In this document: positions 23,141 to 34,496 of the stretch, one piece after another
Layout: each line of letters starts with the position of its first letter
Numbering within the stretch: the first letter of the stretch is position 1
From: Leucogyrophana mollusca
Lineage: Eukaryota; Basidiomycota; Agaricomycetes; Boletales
Assembly (NCBI GenBank): GCA_021014945.1
Contig: MU266363.1
Coordinates: 81,621 to 145,620 of the forward strand
Direction: 5' to 3'
DNA: 64,000 nt
The notes under the pieces: model-generated
Database searches by the model: none
Told to the model about the DNA's origin: nothing
Seen by the model: the letters and a program-made list of their open reading frames with translations, nothing else
Position numbers and translations under genes: made by a program

Positions 23141-23716
23141 TCAAAGCGACATCTTCATACGAATATACTCTACGGAACCCTTGAAAAAACGGTCTCCGAA
23201 AGACACCATCCCCCGCTTGCGGTACCAGTCGGACTTCGCTAGGCGGGCGTCGCACCATATGACCTTCGCCCCAAGCTCTGAACCAGCTACTAGGAAGGCA
23301 TGCTTCAATAGCGCTGTCCCAATGCCCTGCCCTTGGTAATCAGGGTGACAGGCAAATTTGCGAAAGCAAACGGCAGGTTCGCTGAAAGCAGTCTGCTGAT
23401 CTGTAATAGCGGAACTTTGCTCAGAAGCGGCTGTATCAATGAAAACTGAGATGACTGCAATCGGTTCATCGCGCCCAGGCAAGAAAGCGCCGAGATGGAT
23501 GCCGCTGTCATCTTCGGGAAGTACGACGTAGGACAAATCCATTTCCGGCCACAGTACCGAATGTCTGAGGGACATCGTCGCCTTTGCTTCGATTGGCCGG
23601 ATAATGATTTCACTCAGCGCACCCGCTGTAATGGAGAGGCGTCAGAACTTCAGTTTTCGATTTTTCCGTGCTCGAGGTCACTCACTATTAATTTCCTCGC
23701 CTATAATATTTGACAT
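23141..23716 (-). CDS. GNAT-family N-acetyltransferase
   Basis: Acetyl-CoA-dependent acetyltransferase of the GNAT fold. Two exons, 23716-23686 and 23625-23141 (intron gtgagt...attacag), give 171 residues. The acetyl-CoA-binding motif A is clear: RKFACHPDYQGQGIGTALL (QGQGIG is the R/QxxGxG/A loop), followed by a segment GAKVIWCDARLAKSDWYRKR and GMVSFGDRF, which is the usual end of the fold. The first exon codes for only ten residues (MSNIIGEEIN); without it translation could start at MSLRHSVLWP, but the splice keeps the frame and adds SEIIIRPIEA, a typical first strand. Substrate unknown; small-molecule or amine acetylation is as likely as protein acetylation. Confidence 0.85.
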
Positions 23717-25720
23717 CGTTGGGGAAGAGACAATGGCTGCGGGGGTATAGTGCCTTGTAGAATTGTTGCGCGTCGCACAACCACAGAGCAACCTTGATTT
23801 TCAACCTTCTTGCGACCAGTGAGGAAGCGCTGACAAATCACCCCGATCAGGCATGTGACAACGTTTGCCGATTTTAATCTTTCGTCCTGGTCATGAAGTG
23901 GACTTTTAACAAGGTATGAAAGCGCGGTAAGCCCACTCTTATCGTATCAGCTACTCACACGGGTTACGTGGTCGTTCCGAGGGCTTGGTGAGTGTTCTAA
24001 ATGGCTCAGGTTGGAGCACCATTACGGCCTCCGGCAGATTGACAGCAACCCGGCTCGTTGTGGCTGGGGGGTTTTGGGGGAACCAATGCTTCTGTCAAGT
24101 TCAACCTCACGCAACAATTGTACATCACGACATACGAAACGCTCGTCACCGCTTATGTACGCCACACCTTCCAGATTCTAGCGCCAGAGGCCAGCCTGAG
24201 CCGTCAGCATGGCGCCAGCATCTGAGTCGCGACCCGCTACCGTCGCATCAATTGAGTGGAAACCTGCCAGTCGGGGCTCCTTTCAGGAGCCACCTCCTTT
24301 GAGAAAACTTTCAAACGAGGTTCGTTCTTCTCCGCCACAATTCTTGATCGTATCAAACTCCACGCCTGCTCCGGAAAAGAGTGCCTTGCTTATGTTCAAG
24401 ATGGGGCTTTCGGATCCATCCGCGCGCTCGTTAGAAGGTGTTCCATCTGCTTAATTTCATCAAAATTATCCTGGATATTTCCATCGCTCATGGTGGCGCA
24501 GATTCAAATTCTAGTCAGCCCATCCTTCCGGAAAATTCCAGCTCATTTTCGCAATCGAAGCCTCATACCCCAATCCCAAGCGTTGGCCACCGAGAGTTCT
24601 CAGGCTGTACTCTAGGTTTGATGGGCTTTCTTGCTTATTTTTGTGTTCCTCTCATTTTGTTGCCTATGACGTTCATCTGTCAGCTTCAAACTCGGACGCT
24701 GTACAACTCATCATATCGTGACTTCCTTTGTTCTATCCTTCCATGGGGGGCGAAAGGAGTGATGTGCCCTACTTCGCTGACCCTAAAAGTCCCATCATTT
24801 TCGTCGTAGCGAGACACGGCGACAATAGCCTGATCGACGGCTCGGCGCTCAAGTATTTGCAGCACCCTTTGTCAAGCTCTACTCGCAGAAGATTCATTGT
24901 ACGAAGCGGTGGTAGTTGTTGGTCAACTCGCATTGTCGGGCGGTCCGGGTCCTGCGTCTTTTGTGGTGACAATGTGCGCTATCAAAAGCCAAGGCATCTC
25001 AACTAGCACTCCGATTCCGTCCAGCATACGGCCATCCTCGGAACACGTGTCAGGAGACTGCCTCGTGCTCGATTCAGTTCCTTTCTGGTCCAAGTGCTGA
25101 TCTGCCCCTGAGCGCCACGTTGGAGAAATTGCTGAGCCTGTAACATTGTACGTGATTTGCGAGCATATTCGTGGTCTTTCTGTTCTGAAAGGATAGGGTA
25201 TGCTTCTGTCCATAGATTGATTGCATGCTTCGGTGGAACATCCTTGTTATATAGGTGATCCCGAGCCCCCGGTCACGGCTCCAAGAGCGATCTTCACCTT
25301 TAGCAAGTCACTGAACAACGACCGAGGTGGATAGACCCTTGCCTCGCGTTCTTCCCTGAAGGAGCCTGAAGGGCGTGAACGTCGGTTCTGATCTCGCCGC
25401 AGCTGCGGGGTCCACCGAGCTTATCTTCCAAAGTTTGGTTAGACTTGGCTGCAGGATCAGAAAAGCCCTAGGCTAAATATTAAAACGGTGCGTGCATTTT
25501 GTGCGGTGCACATTAATGGCGACCGCGGCTTCCTTCCTGTAACAATAAGCCTATCGCATAATCACGCTAAGACATTTAGTCGCGACCTGAAACGTGCCGA
25601 GTCTGAGATTTTGCTTAAGTTATGGGACATCTTTCTTCTAGGAATCATGCTCTATAGGGTCTGGCCTAGCGCCACGCTGAGTCTAACATGTACATTCTGA
25701 AGGTGGTACAAAGCGGTACC
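23717..25720. other. 2-kb stretch, no gene recognised
   Basis: Plus-strand ORFs at 23985-24302, 24256-24615 and 24438-24809 have coding-like patches but no continuous model and no family match. A short ketoacyl-synthase-like string at 24067-24093 is treated as chance. Confidence 0.35.
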
Positions 25721-27817
25721 TCAGACCGCCGTTGCTGGCTCTTTCGCTGCCAATCTATCCACCTCGTTAGCCTCTTTGTCATTCCGAGTGATGGAACCAG
25801 GGGTATCAGAAGCAGGAGCCACTTCTAGAGAATTCTGACCCGCTTGGCTATCGCCTACGCACTCGTTCACCTTGTCTGCAACCAGTTTTTTCCGCGCCTC
25901 AAACCCTCCCTCGTATCCGAACCATCGTGATCGGGGACAATGGGGCCCTCGAAGCAGCAAGACACAGAACCCAAACCCATACAACGCCATCATAAGCACC
26001 GCGCATGCTCGCCACCCGTGCTGCACGAAAACTTCTGTTCCCACAGAAGTACCCATCACCTGCCCAATGAATAGCTGTGCATGCACACTCAATACGAGGA
26101 AATCATGTCAAAACTATCATAACTCACTGATAGGATCAGGATAGCATTCAGTCGCGCACGAGCTGACGCTGAAATGCTGTTTTCATGCATGCAATCAACT
26201 TAGACTGCATAAAATGAACACTCGACGAGGCTTACCTGAATATCGCGGTCGATAGCGAAACCTGCTGCATTTGTCGGGCAACATCCATGCCAAAGCAAGC
26301 TATGATAACAGCTGCCACATTTATACCGCCTGCGGCAACTTGAACTGCCGCAAAGACGAGTAGAAGGATGGTTGCGACCAGCGTGGCATACCAAGGTATC
26401 AGCCGGTCAATCAGGCGCCCGGTAAAGGGACCCACAAGGACTCCCAACCTGACAGTAGAATATATTTAACATGAAGATACCGACACCGAAAACAAACACT
26501 CACATCCCAACGAGGCCGAACAGACCGATCACAAGTCTGAAGGTACAATCTTGTTTAGCGGCGACGCAGCCCTTACGCGAAGAATGCTCACGTTGAATAG
26601 TAATAAGGGGGCCCACCAAGTAGGAAAGTGAGCGTCACCCAGAATGCCGTAAAACACGCGCTCGAGGCGATGTTCATGAGAGCAGTCTGAACAACAAGAG
26701 GTTCCGTCACTGCATACTATAAGGACTACGTCAGCAAAGTGAAACAAAAAACAGTAGTCTCTTTGCTGCACCTTCGCCATTGAGTACAAGATCTGCCAAT
26801 AAGTGAGGTCCCGGTTTTTGGCAGGATAATCCGGCAGTAAAAGATAGGCACCAGCGAGCACAAAACACTGTACGCCAATTGACATGTAGTACACTATTCT
26901 CCAGCTGGCGAAATTTCCGATGACGCCGGCAAGAACACGGGCGATGAGCACGCCAAGCATCAGCCCAGAAAGTACAACGGAGAGTGCAGCAGCACGACGT
27001 TCAGGCGCGGCCAAATCGGCGGCGAGCGGCATGAGGATTTGAGGGGTGACGGTGACGGCCCCAATGAGAAAAGAAATCGCTTCGAAGACTTGCAGGTTTG
27101 ATGTGATTGCAAGGGCGATCGTAAGAGTCATTGACATCAGAACCAACAGCAACACGAGCTGTCTCCGCCGGACGAGGTCACCCAATGGAGAGATGAGCAA
27201 TAGACCAATTGCATAACTGTTGGAGTTTTGATAACGCAGTCCGTTAGAGTGGGAGGGATGCATTAGCTATGAGCTTACCCTGCTTGAACCAACGTGGGGA
27301 TTCTGTCCACGGAGAACTACTCAATAGTTCCTGGTGGGGGGGATCCGATTTGCGCACCTTGATACTTCGTCGTAGGTCACATTGAAGGAATGAGAGAATT
27401 CGACTACAAGCAAGGCAAAGATGAGGGTAATCCCAACATTGGAAACTCTCAGTATAGACGAACTCAGCAACGGTTGGCAGTAATACAAGTTGGCGACAAC
27501 TGTGGGTAAATGGAGTCACATCTTCAAATTTCTCGTGCCGTGAAGGGGCTTACTGAAACTACAGTCATTTACGTTGTGAGCCCTTTTCCAGTCAAGCAAA
27601 CTACAGAAATCAAAACATACGTGCTCGCGAAACCGAAGGATGCATTGAGAAGTAGACCGAAGTGGAATGGCTTTTCGGGGTCGTAACGAAGTCTTTTGGG
27701 TATTGGTATAAATCCAAAGTCCATGGTGTGGGTAATCGACATGTCACTCCCATCCTTCGATTCCACCGCGACCTCACGGGCAGGCTCTACGATCGTTTCA
27801 GTAGGAGAGGTCGACAT
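25721..27817 (-). CDS. MFS transporter, array copy 1
   Basis: Twelve-helix major facilitator superfamily transporter, plasma-membrane type; substrate unknown. Eleven exons: 27817-27621, 27558-27554, 27499-27464, 27403-27358, 27302-27279, 27216-26772, 26716-26592, 26536-26504, 26448-26236, 26176-26128 and 26074-25721; 508 residues. Visible features: a hydrophilic N-terminus with FGFIPIPKRLRYDPEKPFHF (shared by all three copies), NLYYCQPLL in helix 1, the motif-A loop SPLGDLVRRRQ between helices 2 and 3, PYYYST and TGRLIDRL in the second half, and an acidic C-terminal tail after GPHCPRSRWFGYEGG. Exon 2 is only 5 nt (TTTCA); with it the protein reads FASTFIVANLYYC, matching STLVVANLYYC in the paralogues. 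Without it the frame breaks. Confidence 0.88.
27554..27558 (-). other. 5-nt microexon of MFS copy 1
   Basis: TTTCA, preceded by actgtag and followed by gtaagc. It joins the AGC-AC end of exon 1 to the TT-GTC start of exon 3 in frame (Thr-Phe-Ile-Val). Its 3' border lies at the same codon and phase as the first intron of copy 3. Confidence 0.7.
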
Positions 27818-27984
27818 CGTCCAGGTTTACAAGAACCATGTATGAGAAGCGCTCATTGGTCAAAAATCGACGTTCTTGACGGGCAAACCTTTACGAGTTG
27901 ACGTTGCTGACTCGTGCTGGCCGAGCGGCCATCAGCTTAAAAATGCACCCTCATTGGACGGTGGACACCCACGATGGTGTCAAT

Positions 27985-27992
27985 ATTATATA
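27985..27992 (-). promoter_or_regulatory. Possible TATA box of MFS copy 1
   Basis: TATATAAT on the minus strand, 168-175 bp before the start at 27817. AT-rich, the only such run in the 293-bp gap between copies 1 and 2. Confidence 0.35.
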
Positions 27993-28110
27993 TTTGCGGA
28001 ACGGAAGACCTTCGGAGTTCTTGCACAGCAATCCATCGGACTTGCTTCGGCACGAGTAGATCAGACAACGATCAACATCATATAAGAGCATACAAGTAAT
28101 GCGCTCTGGT

Positions 28111-29949
28111 CTAAATGCTCTCTTTTGCTCTATCTATCATGGTGTGTTCCTCCTTCTTCTCTTCGTCAAACGCTGGGGTAGAATTTGTCACCGATATGGT
28201 AGTGGTCGCCAGACCTTTCTCCGAGTCGCCGCCAACGTCCTCAGCGGATTTCGGCCCGCCACCTTTTCTAAACCTCAACCCTCCTTCATATCCAAACCAT
28301 CGATTGCGCGGGCAATGCGGCCCCCTCAAGAGCAGGATCCCAAGCTGCCAGGCAAACCATGCCATTGCCAGCACAGAATCTGAACGCCAGCCATGCTCAA
28401 CGAAGACTTTTGTTCCGACAGAAGTGCCCGTCACTTGCCCAAGGAAGACCTGTGTGAAGATGAATGAGCGATGGAAACATCGATTGCGTGATTTCAACGA
28501 ACCGACATGATCAGCAGGGCATTTAGGCGAGAACGGGCTGTCTCGGAGATGCTGCGGGCTAGTCTTTAAAATAAGGGAGGGCAAGAACATCAAAGTACAT
28601 CACCTGAACATCCTGGTAGACAACGACACCTGCTGCGTTTGGCGGCACACGTCTAATCCAAAGCAAGCTATGACAACAGCTGCAATGTTGACACCACCCC
28701 CGACTGTTTGCACGGCCTGGAAGACTAGTAACAGCACTGTTGTTATCAGCGTAGCATACCATGGCACAAGCCTGTCGATTAGGCGCCCCATGAATGGTAC
28801 AACTAACACCCCCAACATCCCAACGAGGCCCATTAAACCAATGACCACACTGCACATTGACCATCAGGGAAATTATTTCCAATCGGTGATGGTAGCACTT
28901 ACGTGGAGTAATAATAGGGTGGTCCACCGAGGAGGAAGGTGAGAGTCACCCAAAAGTTCGTATAACATGCACTGGCGGCTATATTGATCAAAAGGATTTG
29001 GACGACCAGAGGCTCCGTGACGATGAATTTGAACATGGACCGGAACAATGAGAAGTACGATAATTGACCATTCCTCGAGGGATAATCAGGGAGAATAAGG
29101 TAGGCGCCGATAAGCACCAGACCTTGAACTCCGATGGACATGAAGTAGACGATCCGCCAACTGGTGAAGTTAGCAACAACTCCAGCAAGTACCCGCGCGA
29201 TAAGGATCCCCAACAAGAAGCCCGAAAGCACAACCGAAATGGCAGATGCACGGCGTTCCGGGGGAGCAAGGTCAGCTGCCAGTGGCATAAGTATTTGGGG
29301 TGCCACAGACGTCATCCCTACAAAAAACGAGACGACCTCAAAAACTCGCAGGTTGTTTGTAATCGCCAGTCCAATGGTAAGACCCGTCGAGAGCATCACG
29401 AGCAGGATGATGAGCTGCCGCCGGCGAACCATGTCGCCAAGAGGCGATATGAGCAATAAGCCGATTCCGTACCTGTGGTTTCAAAAATGATATGAGCTCT
29501 CTAGTGAAGCTGTCGAGTCTTCGCATTGCTTACCCTGCTTGTACTAAGGTTGGTATCCTGGTTCATATTAATTTCAGTTTCTTGATAGGTGTGAAATGAA
29601 TTTGATTATACCTTGATACTTCGTCGTATGTGACACCAAATGATTGCGACAATTGTACTGTAAATAATATTGAGACAAAAGAAAACTGTGGATATCAGAA
29701 GAACATACTCAGCAGCGGTTGACAATAGTACAAGTTCGCAACAACGAGCGTACTGCCTATCCCAAAAGACACATTTAGAAGCATTCCAAAGTGGAATGGT
29801 TTCTCTGGGTTGTATCGCAGCCGTCTTGGGATGACGATGAAGCCGAAGTCCTTGGAACGCGTCGGAAACGCGGATATGACGGTTTCTTCATTATGAGCGT
29901 CAGTGACGATCGGCGCCTCAATCACTGTCCCAGTAGGTGAGGTCGCCAT
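28111..29949 (-). CDS. MFS transporter, array copy 2
   Basis: Second transporter of the array; 508 residues like copy 1. Seven exons: 29949-29709, 29657-29612, 29557-29534, 29472-28903, 28849-28604, 28563-28503 and 28449-28111. It lacks three introns present in one or both of the others (after STL, after the residue corresponding to MAK in copy 1, and at VGM). N-terminus MATSPTGTVIEAP resembles MSTSPTETIVEPA of copy 1, and the block FGFIVIPRRLRYNPEKPFHF is shared. Helix 1 has NLYYCQPLL, and SPLGDMVRRRQ is the motif-A loop. The C-terminal tail is shorter in acidic residues and ends KESI. Copies 1 and 2 look more alike than either to copy 3. Substrate unknown. Confidence 0.9.
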
Positions 29950-30614
29950 AGTGCGCAGAGAAGTGGGAGACGGGACACCATTATGCAGGCTCTCCAGGTT
30001 ATATATAACCACTCCTGGCGGAATGTCCGAAGAAGACCGCTGCAAGGCATTTTGAGAAACCTTGAAGTAAGCGGGCACGGTCACGATACAAGAAACATCC
30101 AACTCTGTGCCATAACAAGTTCCACGAGTGATGGCTCGGAAGTCAAGCTTCCAGCAAAGACAGTGGCCGTTCAAAAACCCAATTTGAGTGGATCACCTGG
30201 CCGTCTTCGGCTGATCCACAAATAGCAAGTCTAAGGCGTCGAGCTATGGCATGAGTGGCTCATCGCACAGATTGTAAACAGAGATATACGCACATAGCGT
30301 ACGTGTGTAGCTTTAGAGCATAACCAGTTGTCAACTAGTTCACTCAGAATTGAGCTCGCAGGGAAGCTGCGGGGTGAAGCTGAGGATTCATGTATCGGGC
30401 ATTGGGATCCCTGATGGGGAAAACAACGCACCGCCACCAAATAATCATGGTCACTACATAGCAAGCAGATAAGAGTGTCATAAGTAAGCACGTAGGTAGA
30501 GGAATCGGGGGTAAACAAGGAAGCTCCCGTAGGCGAGAATACATATTATTCTAGAAGTAATGCGGCAATAATGTACATAGATAAGTATCGTGTCAGTAAG
30601 AACCTCATCCAGTA
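29950..30614. other. Spacer between MFS copies 2 and 3
   Basis: Holds the promoter of copy 2 (TATA palindrome at 29997-30010) and the 3' region of copy 3. No gene seen; the plus ORF at 29983-30225 has no family resemblance. Confidence 0.5.
29997..30010 (-). promoter_or_regulatory. TATA box of MFS copy 2
   Basis: GGTTATATATAACC, a perfect palindrome with a TATATATA core, 48-61 bp before the ATG at 29949. Its position suits a core promoter. Confidence 0.5.
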
Positions 30615-32503
30615 TCAAACAGTTTCCGATTTTGTTCTCCCCTGGGAACTCTCCATTTGGACTGGCAAATCGGGCGGCAGCGGCTGAGATACTGGCCCGG
30701 GAGACAAGTCACCAGGGGTGGTATTGCCACTGGGGGCCTCCTTCACGGCGGCTGCACTTTTCTTAATAGACAGTCCTCCTTCGTAACCAAACCACGTGTA
30801 TCTTCCACAATTAGGGCCTCGCAGAAAGAGGATGACCAACTGCCACCCATACCACGCCATGGATAGGGCCGAAGCCGCACGCCAGCCGTGCTGAATGAAA
30901 ACTTTTGTGCCCACAGACGTGCCCATCACTTGTCCGATAAAGAGCTGCGAAGGACGTTAGTGCTATATAATATGTATGGGCGGCAGATTAGCATACCGAT
31001 AATGTTAACACCGCGTTCAAGCGTGATCTTGCCTCCACGGATATGCTAAGTCAAGTTTGAGCCATACAACCCATAGCAAATGACAAAATGCGGTGACCTG
31101 AATATAGCTGTTGATAACGAGACTGTTTGTGCCTGCCGAAAGGCATCAAGTCCGAAGCAGAATATGACCACGGCTGCTATACTGATTCCCCCGGCAGCAG
31201 TTTCGATGGATTGCAATACCAGGAGACACAAGGTGGCAATGAGAGTCGCATACCAAGGCACCAAACGGTCTATGATGCGGCCAACGAACGGGCCGGTGAA
31301 TATGCCCAGCCTGCAAAGGGAAGGGTGCAGAATGAATTAAAATGGCGCAATATAGAGCGCCTGAGCCCGGCTTACATCCCTACTAGGCCCATCAAGCCGA
31401 TGAGCAACCTATAGAGCAGCCAGTTAGTTCAAAAATGCCGCCAACACCAATGGGTATCTCACGTGGAATAGTTATATGGGGGACCACCCAGCAAAAACGT
31501 GAGTGTTACCCAGAAATTTGACCAACATGCCATCGATGCTATATTGATGAGCGAGGCCTGGATAAGTTTTGGTTCGGTCACCGCATATTTTGCCAGAGAG
31601 CGCAGTATGTCGAAATACGTCAGGTCCCGGTTTTTTGCAGGATAATCCGGAATGATCCAGTAGACACCGCTTAGTACGAAGCACTGTACTCCAACAGCCA
31701 TGTAGTACACGACACGCCAACTGGTGAAGTTTCCTATAACACCAGCGACAACGCGCGCCAAGAGAATCCCGAGCATTAGCCCCGATTGGACGACAGACAC
31801 GGCAGCGCTGCGGTGTTCTGGAGGGGCCAAATCGGCGGCGAACGGGAGGAGTATCTGAGGCGTGACATTGACGACGCCGAGCAAGAACGACAAGGCCAAG
31901 AACACTTTAAGGTTTCTGGTGATCGAGAGGCCAATAGTCAAACATATCGTGATGGACGCAAGCAGTAAGATGAGTTGGCGTCGTCGTACTATGTCCCCGA
32001 GAGGTGAAATGAGAAGGAGGCCAACACAGTATCTGGCAGCGAGCACGTTAATCCTGAAGCCTCATTGCGTCGGAACATAAGATTACCCCGCTTGAATCAA
32101 GGTAGGTATCCTGTGCCCGATTAGAAATGATGTGGCCGAAAAGACAATACACGCACCTCGCAACTTCTGAGTAAGACACAGAAAAAGACTCTGATAGCTG
32201 GACTTGTAAGATAGTTCAGCATTAAGGAAGGCACTATGCCGGAGTAACACACTTAACAGTGGCTGGCAATAATATAGGTTGGCGACGACTGGAAACAAAA
32301 GTACTAGTCGGACGTCATACGATGCTTGGACGATGGAATAGCTTACCTAGAGTACACCCCAGTCCAAATGATATATTCATGAAGAGACCAAAGTGTATGG
32401 TCTTGGCAGGATCATGGCGAAGTTTCGTTGGGATAATAAGAAATCCGAAGTTGTATTTCAGTTTCTGTGTCTCAGAGTGTCCAGCACCGAGGATGGATTC
32501 CAT
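30615..32503 (-). CDS. MFS transporter, array copy 3
   Basis: Third transporter of the array, 485 residues. Nine exons: 32503-32347, 32288-32253, 32202-32157, 32110-32087, 32032-31463, 31408-31376, 31310-31098, 31045-30997 and 30944-30615. The start is the first in-frame ATG after a TATA box at 32583-32578; the reading frame upstream has no ATG. The N-terminus is short (MESILGAGHSETQKLKYNFG), lacking about 20 residues present in copies 1 and 2. Shared blocks: PTKLRHDPAKTIHF, VVANLYYCQPLL, RIPTLIQAGYCVGLLLISPL, GPPYNYST and GRIIDRLVPWYA. The C-terminal tail is Pro/Ser-rich (SPGPVSQPLPPDLPVQ), unlike its neighbours. Probably the most diverged copy. Substrate unknown. Confidence 0.9.
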
Positions 32504-33417
32504 GTCCAGACGAATGAGAAGAGGCAAGGATGACCCCCGTAACCTTCAGGCTCCACCATGCTCATGCATCGTGAAATTTATAAGCACGCGAGAGCTCGTG
32601 GTCCAAAGATAGACACAAGGATTAATCATTGCCTCGGGGAGTCGGCGAGGAGTCCAGGGCCTCCACATGCAAGTCGCAAATGGACTTCTAGGAAGGTTCA
32701 ACTTGAGAGTTCCGCTGTTCTGCACAAGTTTGCCGCTTCGGTCATTACCTAGTTACTAGATAGATAGTCAAGGAAGAAGTGGAGATGGCTTTGCGACCAA
32801 GAGCAAAGCTGACCTTCGTGCCAGACATAACCGGTGCTGTAAGTACACCAGGGTGGAACACGCAAAGAATGCGTTTTCGACAAACTTATGTACTATTGCC
32901 GAATTTGGTAATTTACACTCCGCGATTATGCCCCACGGGTTCCTTCAGTGGCCGCTCGGGCTCTTGTCATCCTCTTCTGTCGAGTTACTCCAGCTCTCGA
33001 CAATACTTGTCGAATTCTCTTTCCTGCATCAAACTTGACATGTTCTAACGCAGCCCCACGCGGTAAAAGCATTGAAGCAACGCAGTGCCAACAACGAAGC
33101 TTTGCGTTCAAACACGTAAATCACATGTAGGTTATAGCTGTGCAACGCAGAATCTGGTTCCGTCGCCTCACCGTCAGTGTTTTCATGTGATAAGAACTCC
33201 TGCCAGCAAGTTTACGCAGCACGTTAATGCCACATCTTGAAGAGAACGGGAAGCCCGCTTCCGGCAGGGTGATCTTATGTTCTTATGGCTCTAAGAAAGG
33301 TCAACATTTCTCGCGTTTTACTATCGAAACAATTCCTGCTTAACACCACGGAATGTACAGAATTTGAAGCACTCAATCGACGCCGACTTACTTACAATGT
33401 GTGTGGTTTAGCTGTGG
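32504..33417. other. Spacer between MFS copy 3 and the NmrA-like gene
   Basis: Promoter of copy 3 plus the 3' region of the NmrA-like gene. A coding-like patch near 32853-32960 (+; IAEFGNLHSAIMPHGFLQWP) could not be tied to a gene. Confidence 0.4.
32578..32583 (-). promoter_or_regulatory. TATA box of MFS copy 3
   Basis: TATAAA on the minus strand, 75 bp before the ATG at 32503. Three ATGs lie between it and 32550 in other frames but probably upstream of the transcription start. Confidence 0.45.
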
Positions 33418-34496
33418 CTACAAGTTAAGTACCTCTTTCACGGTCCTCCACTGATGACCAGGCCAGAGCGAATTCGAACTTCCAGCACGTTTCTCGTCAT
33501 CCTTGCCCTCCGCAGCATCGAATCCTGTAGATCCGGCTCCCGAATTGAAGGCCACTTGCAGATACGTCCTGAAAGCTCCATTCTTCACACTGAGAGGAAA
33601 TTCCGAGATTTGGACCACTGGCACTTTATCACCGTAAAGAGCAGCGAGCTCTCGAGGGGTCCTCCTTTCACCTTGGATACGGAAAGTGGCATTATGAAGT
33701 TGGGAGGGCGACAAGTGCGTGAGCACATAAGCCAGGAATCCTGATGCACCATCAATACACTGCGCTGACTTGACTGAAGAGCGATTTTGCCTACCTGCAA
33801 TATCAGAAACTGCCGTGAACGTCGCAGGGGTTTTTCCCTCGCCGACGATGTTGAGCTTTCCGGTTTCGTCGAGTCCAAAAAAAAAGGGGATCCACTCGAT
33901 GAAGATACCAACCTGCCGACACAGATAAGTGCTGTAGTTCATAGAACGAGGAAATAGTTCTCACATAAAGACGAGCGTAAGGAAGACCTGCAGCTACAAG
34001 AGAATCTGGCCCAAGCGACTGGTAAACTCCCTGGGAACGACAGCGGCAGTGCGTCCTTACCCACGAAGCGACTCTTCGCTCCTAAGATCCCTTCTGTATG
34101 CCCCGCAGTTGGCAGTCCGTATTCAGATGGTACAAACAGCTTCACTCCCGCCTTCTTTGCCGCTTCTGCAGCAGGGGGTTGAGCGTCGAGGTTTTCGTGA
34201 TTGATGGTCGACACGACAACCTCCACGCCATGCTGGCGGAAGGCAGCAGCCAATGCAGAGACGTCAGCGTAGTCGATTGCAGTATGGTGCGCGCCTTCAG
34301 GGATCTGTCTGGCTGTGGACGATGGCCGAGTTATCACAAGTACAGAAGCATTGTGCGCCAGAAGCTCCTAATCAGGCGCAAGGCTGGTGAATGGTACGTC
34401 CGAAAGAGCAACGACCAACACGCCTGCCTTGATAAGTGGGGTCGCGACTGTACCAATTCCAAGGACCGCGATGGATTTGTATGTTGCTTCTGACAT
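33418..34496 (-). CDS. NmrA-like NAD(P)-binding protein
   Basis: Atypical short-chain dehydrogenase of the NmrA/isoflavone-reductase-like class; such proteins are NAD(P)(H) sensors or reductases. Exons 34496-34428, 34367-34065, 34030-33965, 33912-33795 and 33740-33418 give 292 residues. The Rossmann start is SIAVLGIGTVATPLIK (GIGTVA in place of the canonical GxxGxxG), followed by ELLAHNASVLVITRPSS, VSTINHENLDAQ, KKAGVKLFVPSEYGLP and GLPYARLYVGIFIEW. Intron 1 appears to use a GC donor (gcaggc at 34427); the first GT, six bases further on, would insert Ala-Gly and is weaker. Without removal there is an in-frame stop. Same strand as the MFS array and 915 bp upstream of copy 3's start. Confidence 0.88.

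Noticed and set aside
24067..24225. GGFGGTNAS-like string resembling the end of a ketoacyl synthase
   Set aside because: Only about nine residues match; a stop lies shortly upstream in frame and nothing else of the fold is present. Probably chance in a G-rich stretch.
27244..27519. 91-residue minus ORF inside MFS copy 1
   Set aside because: It runs out of frame through exon 3, two introns and exon 4; the paralogues show the correct frame and borders.
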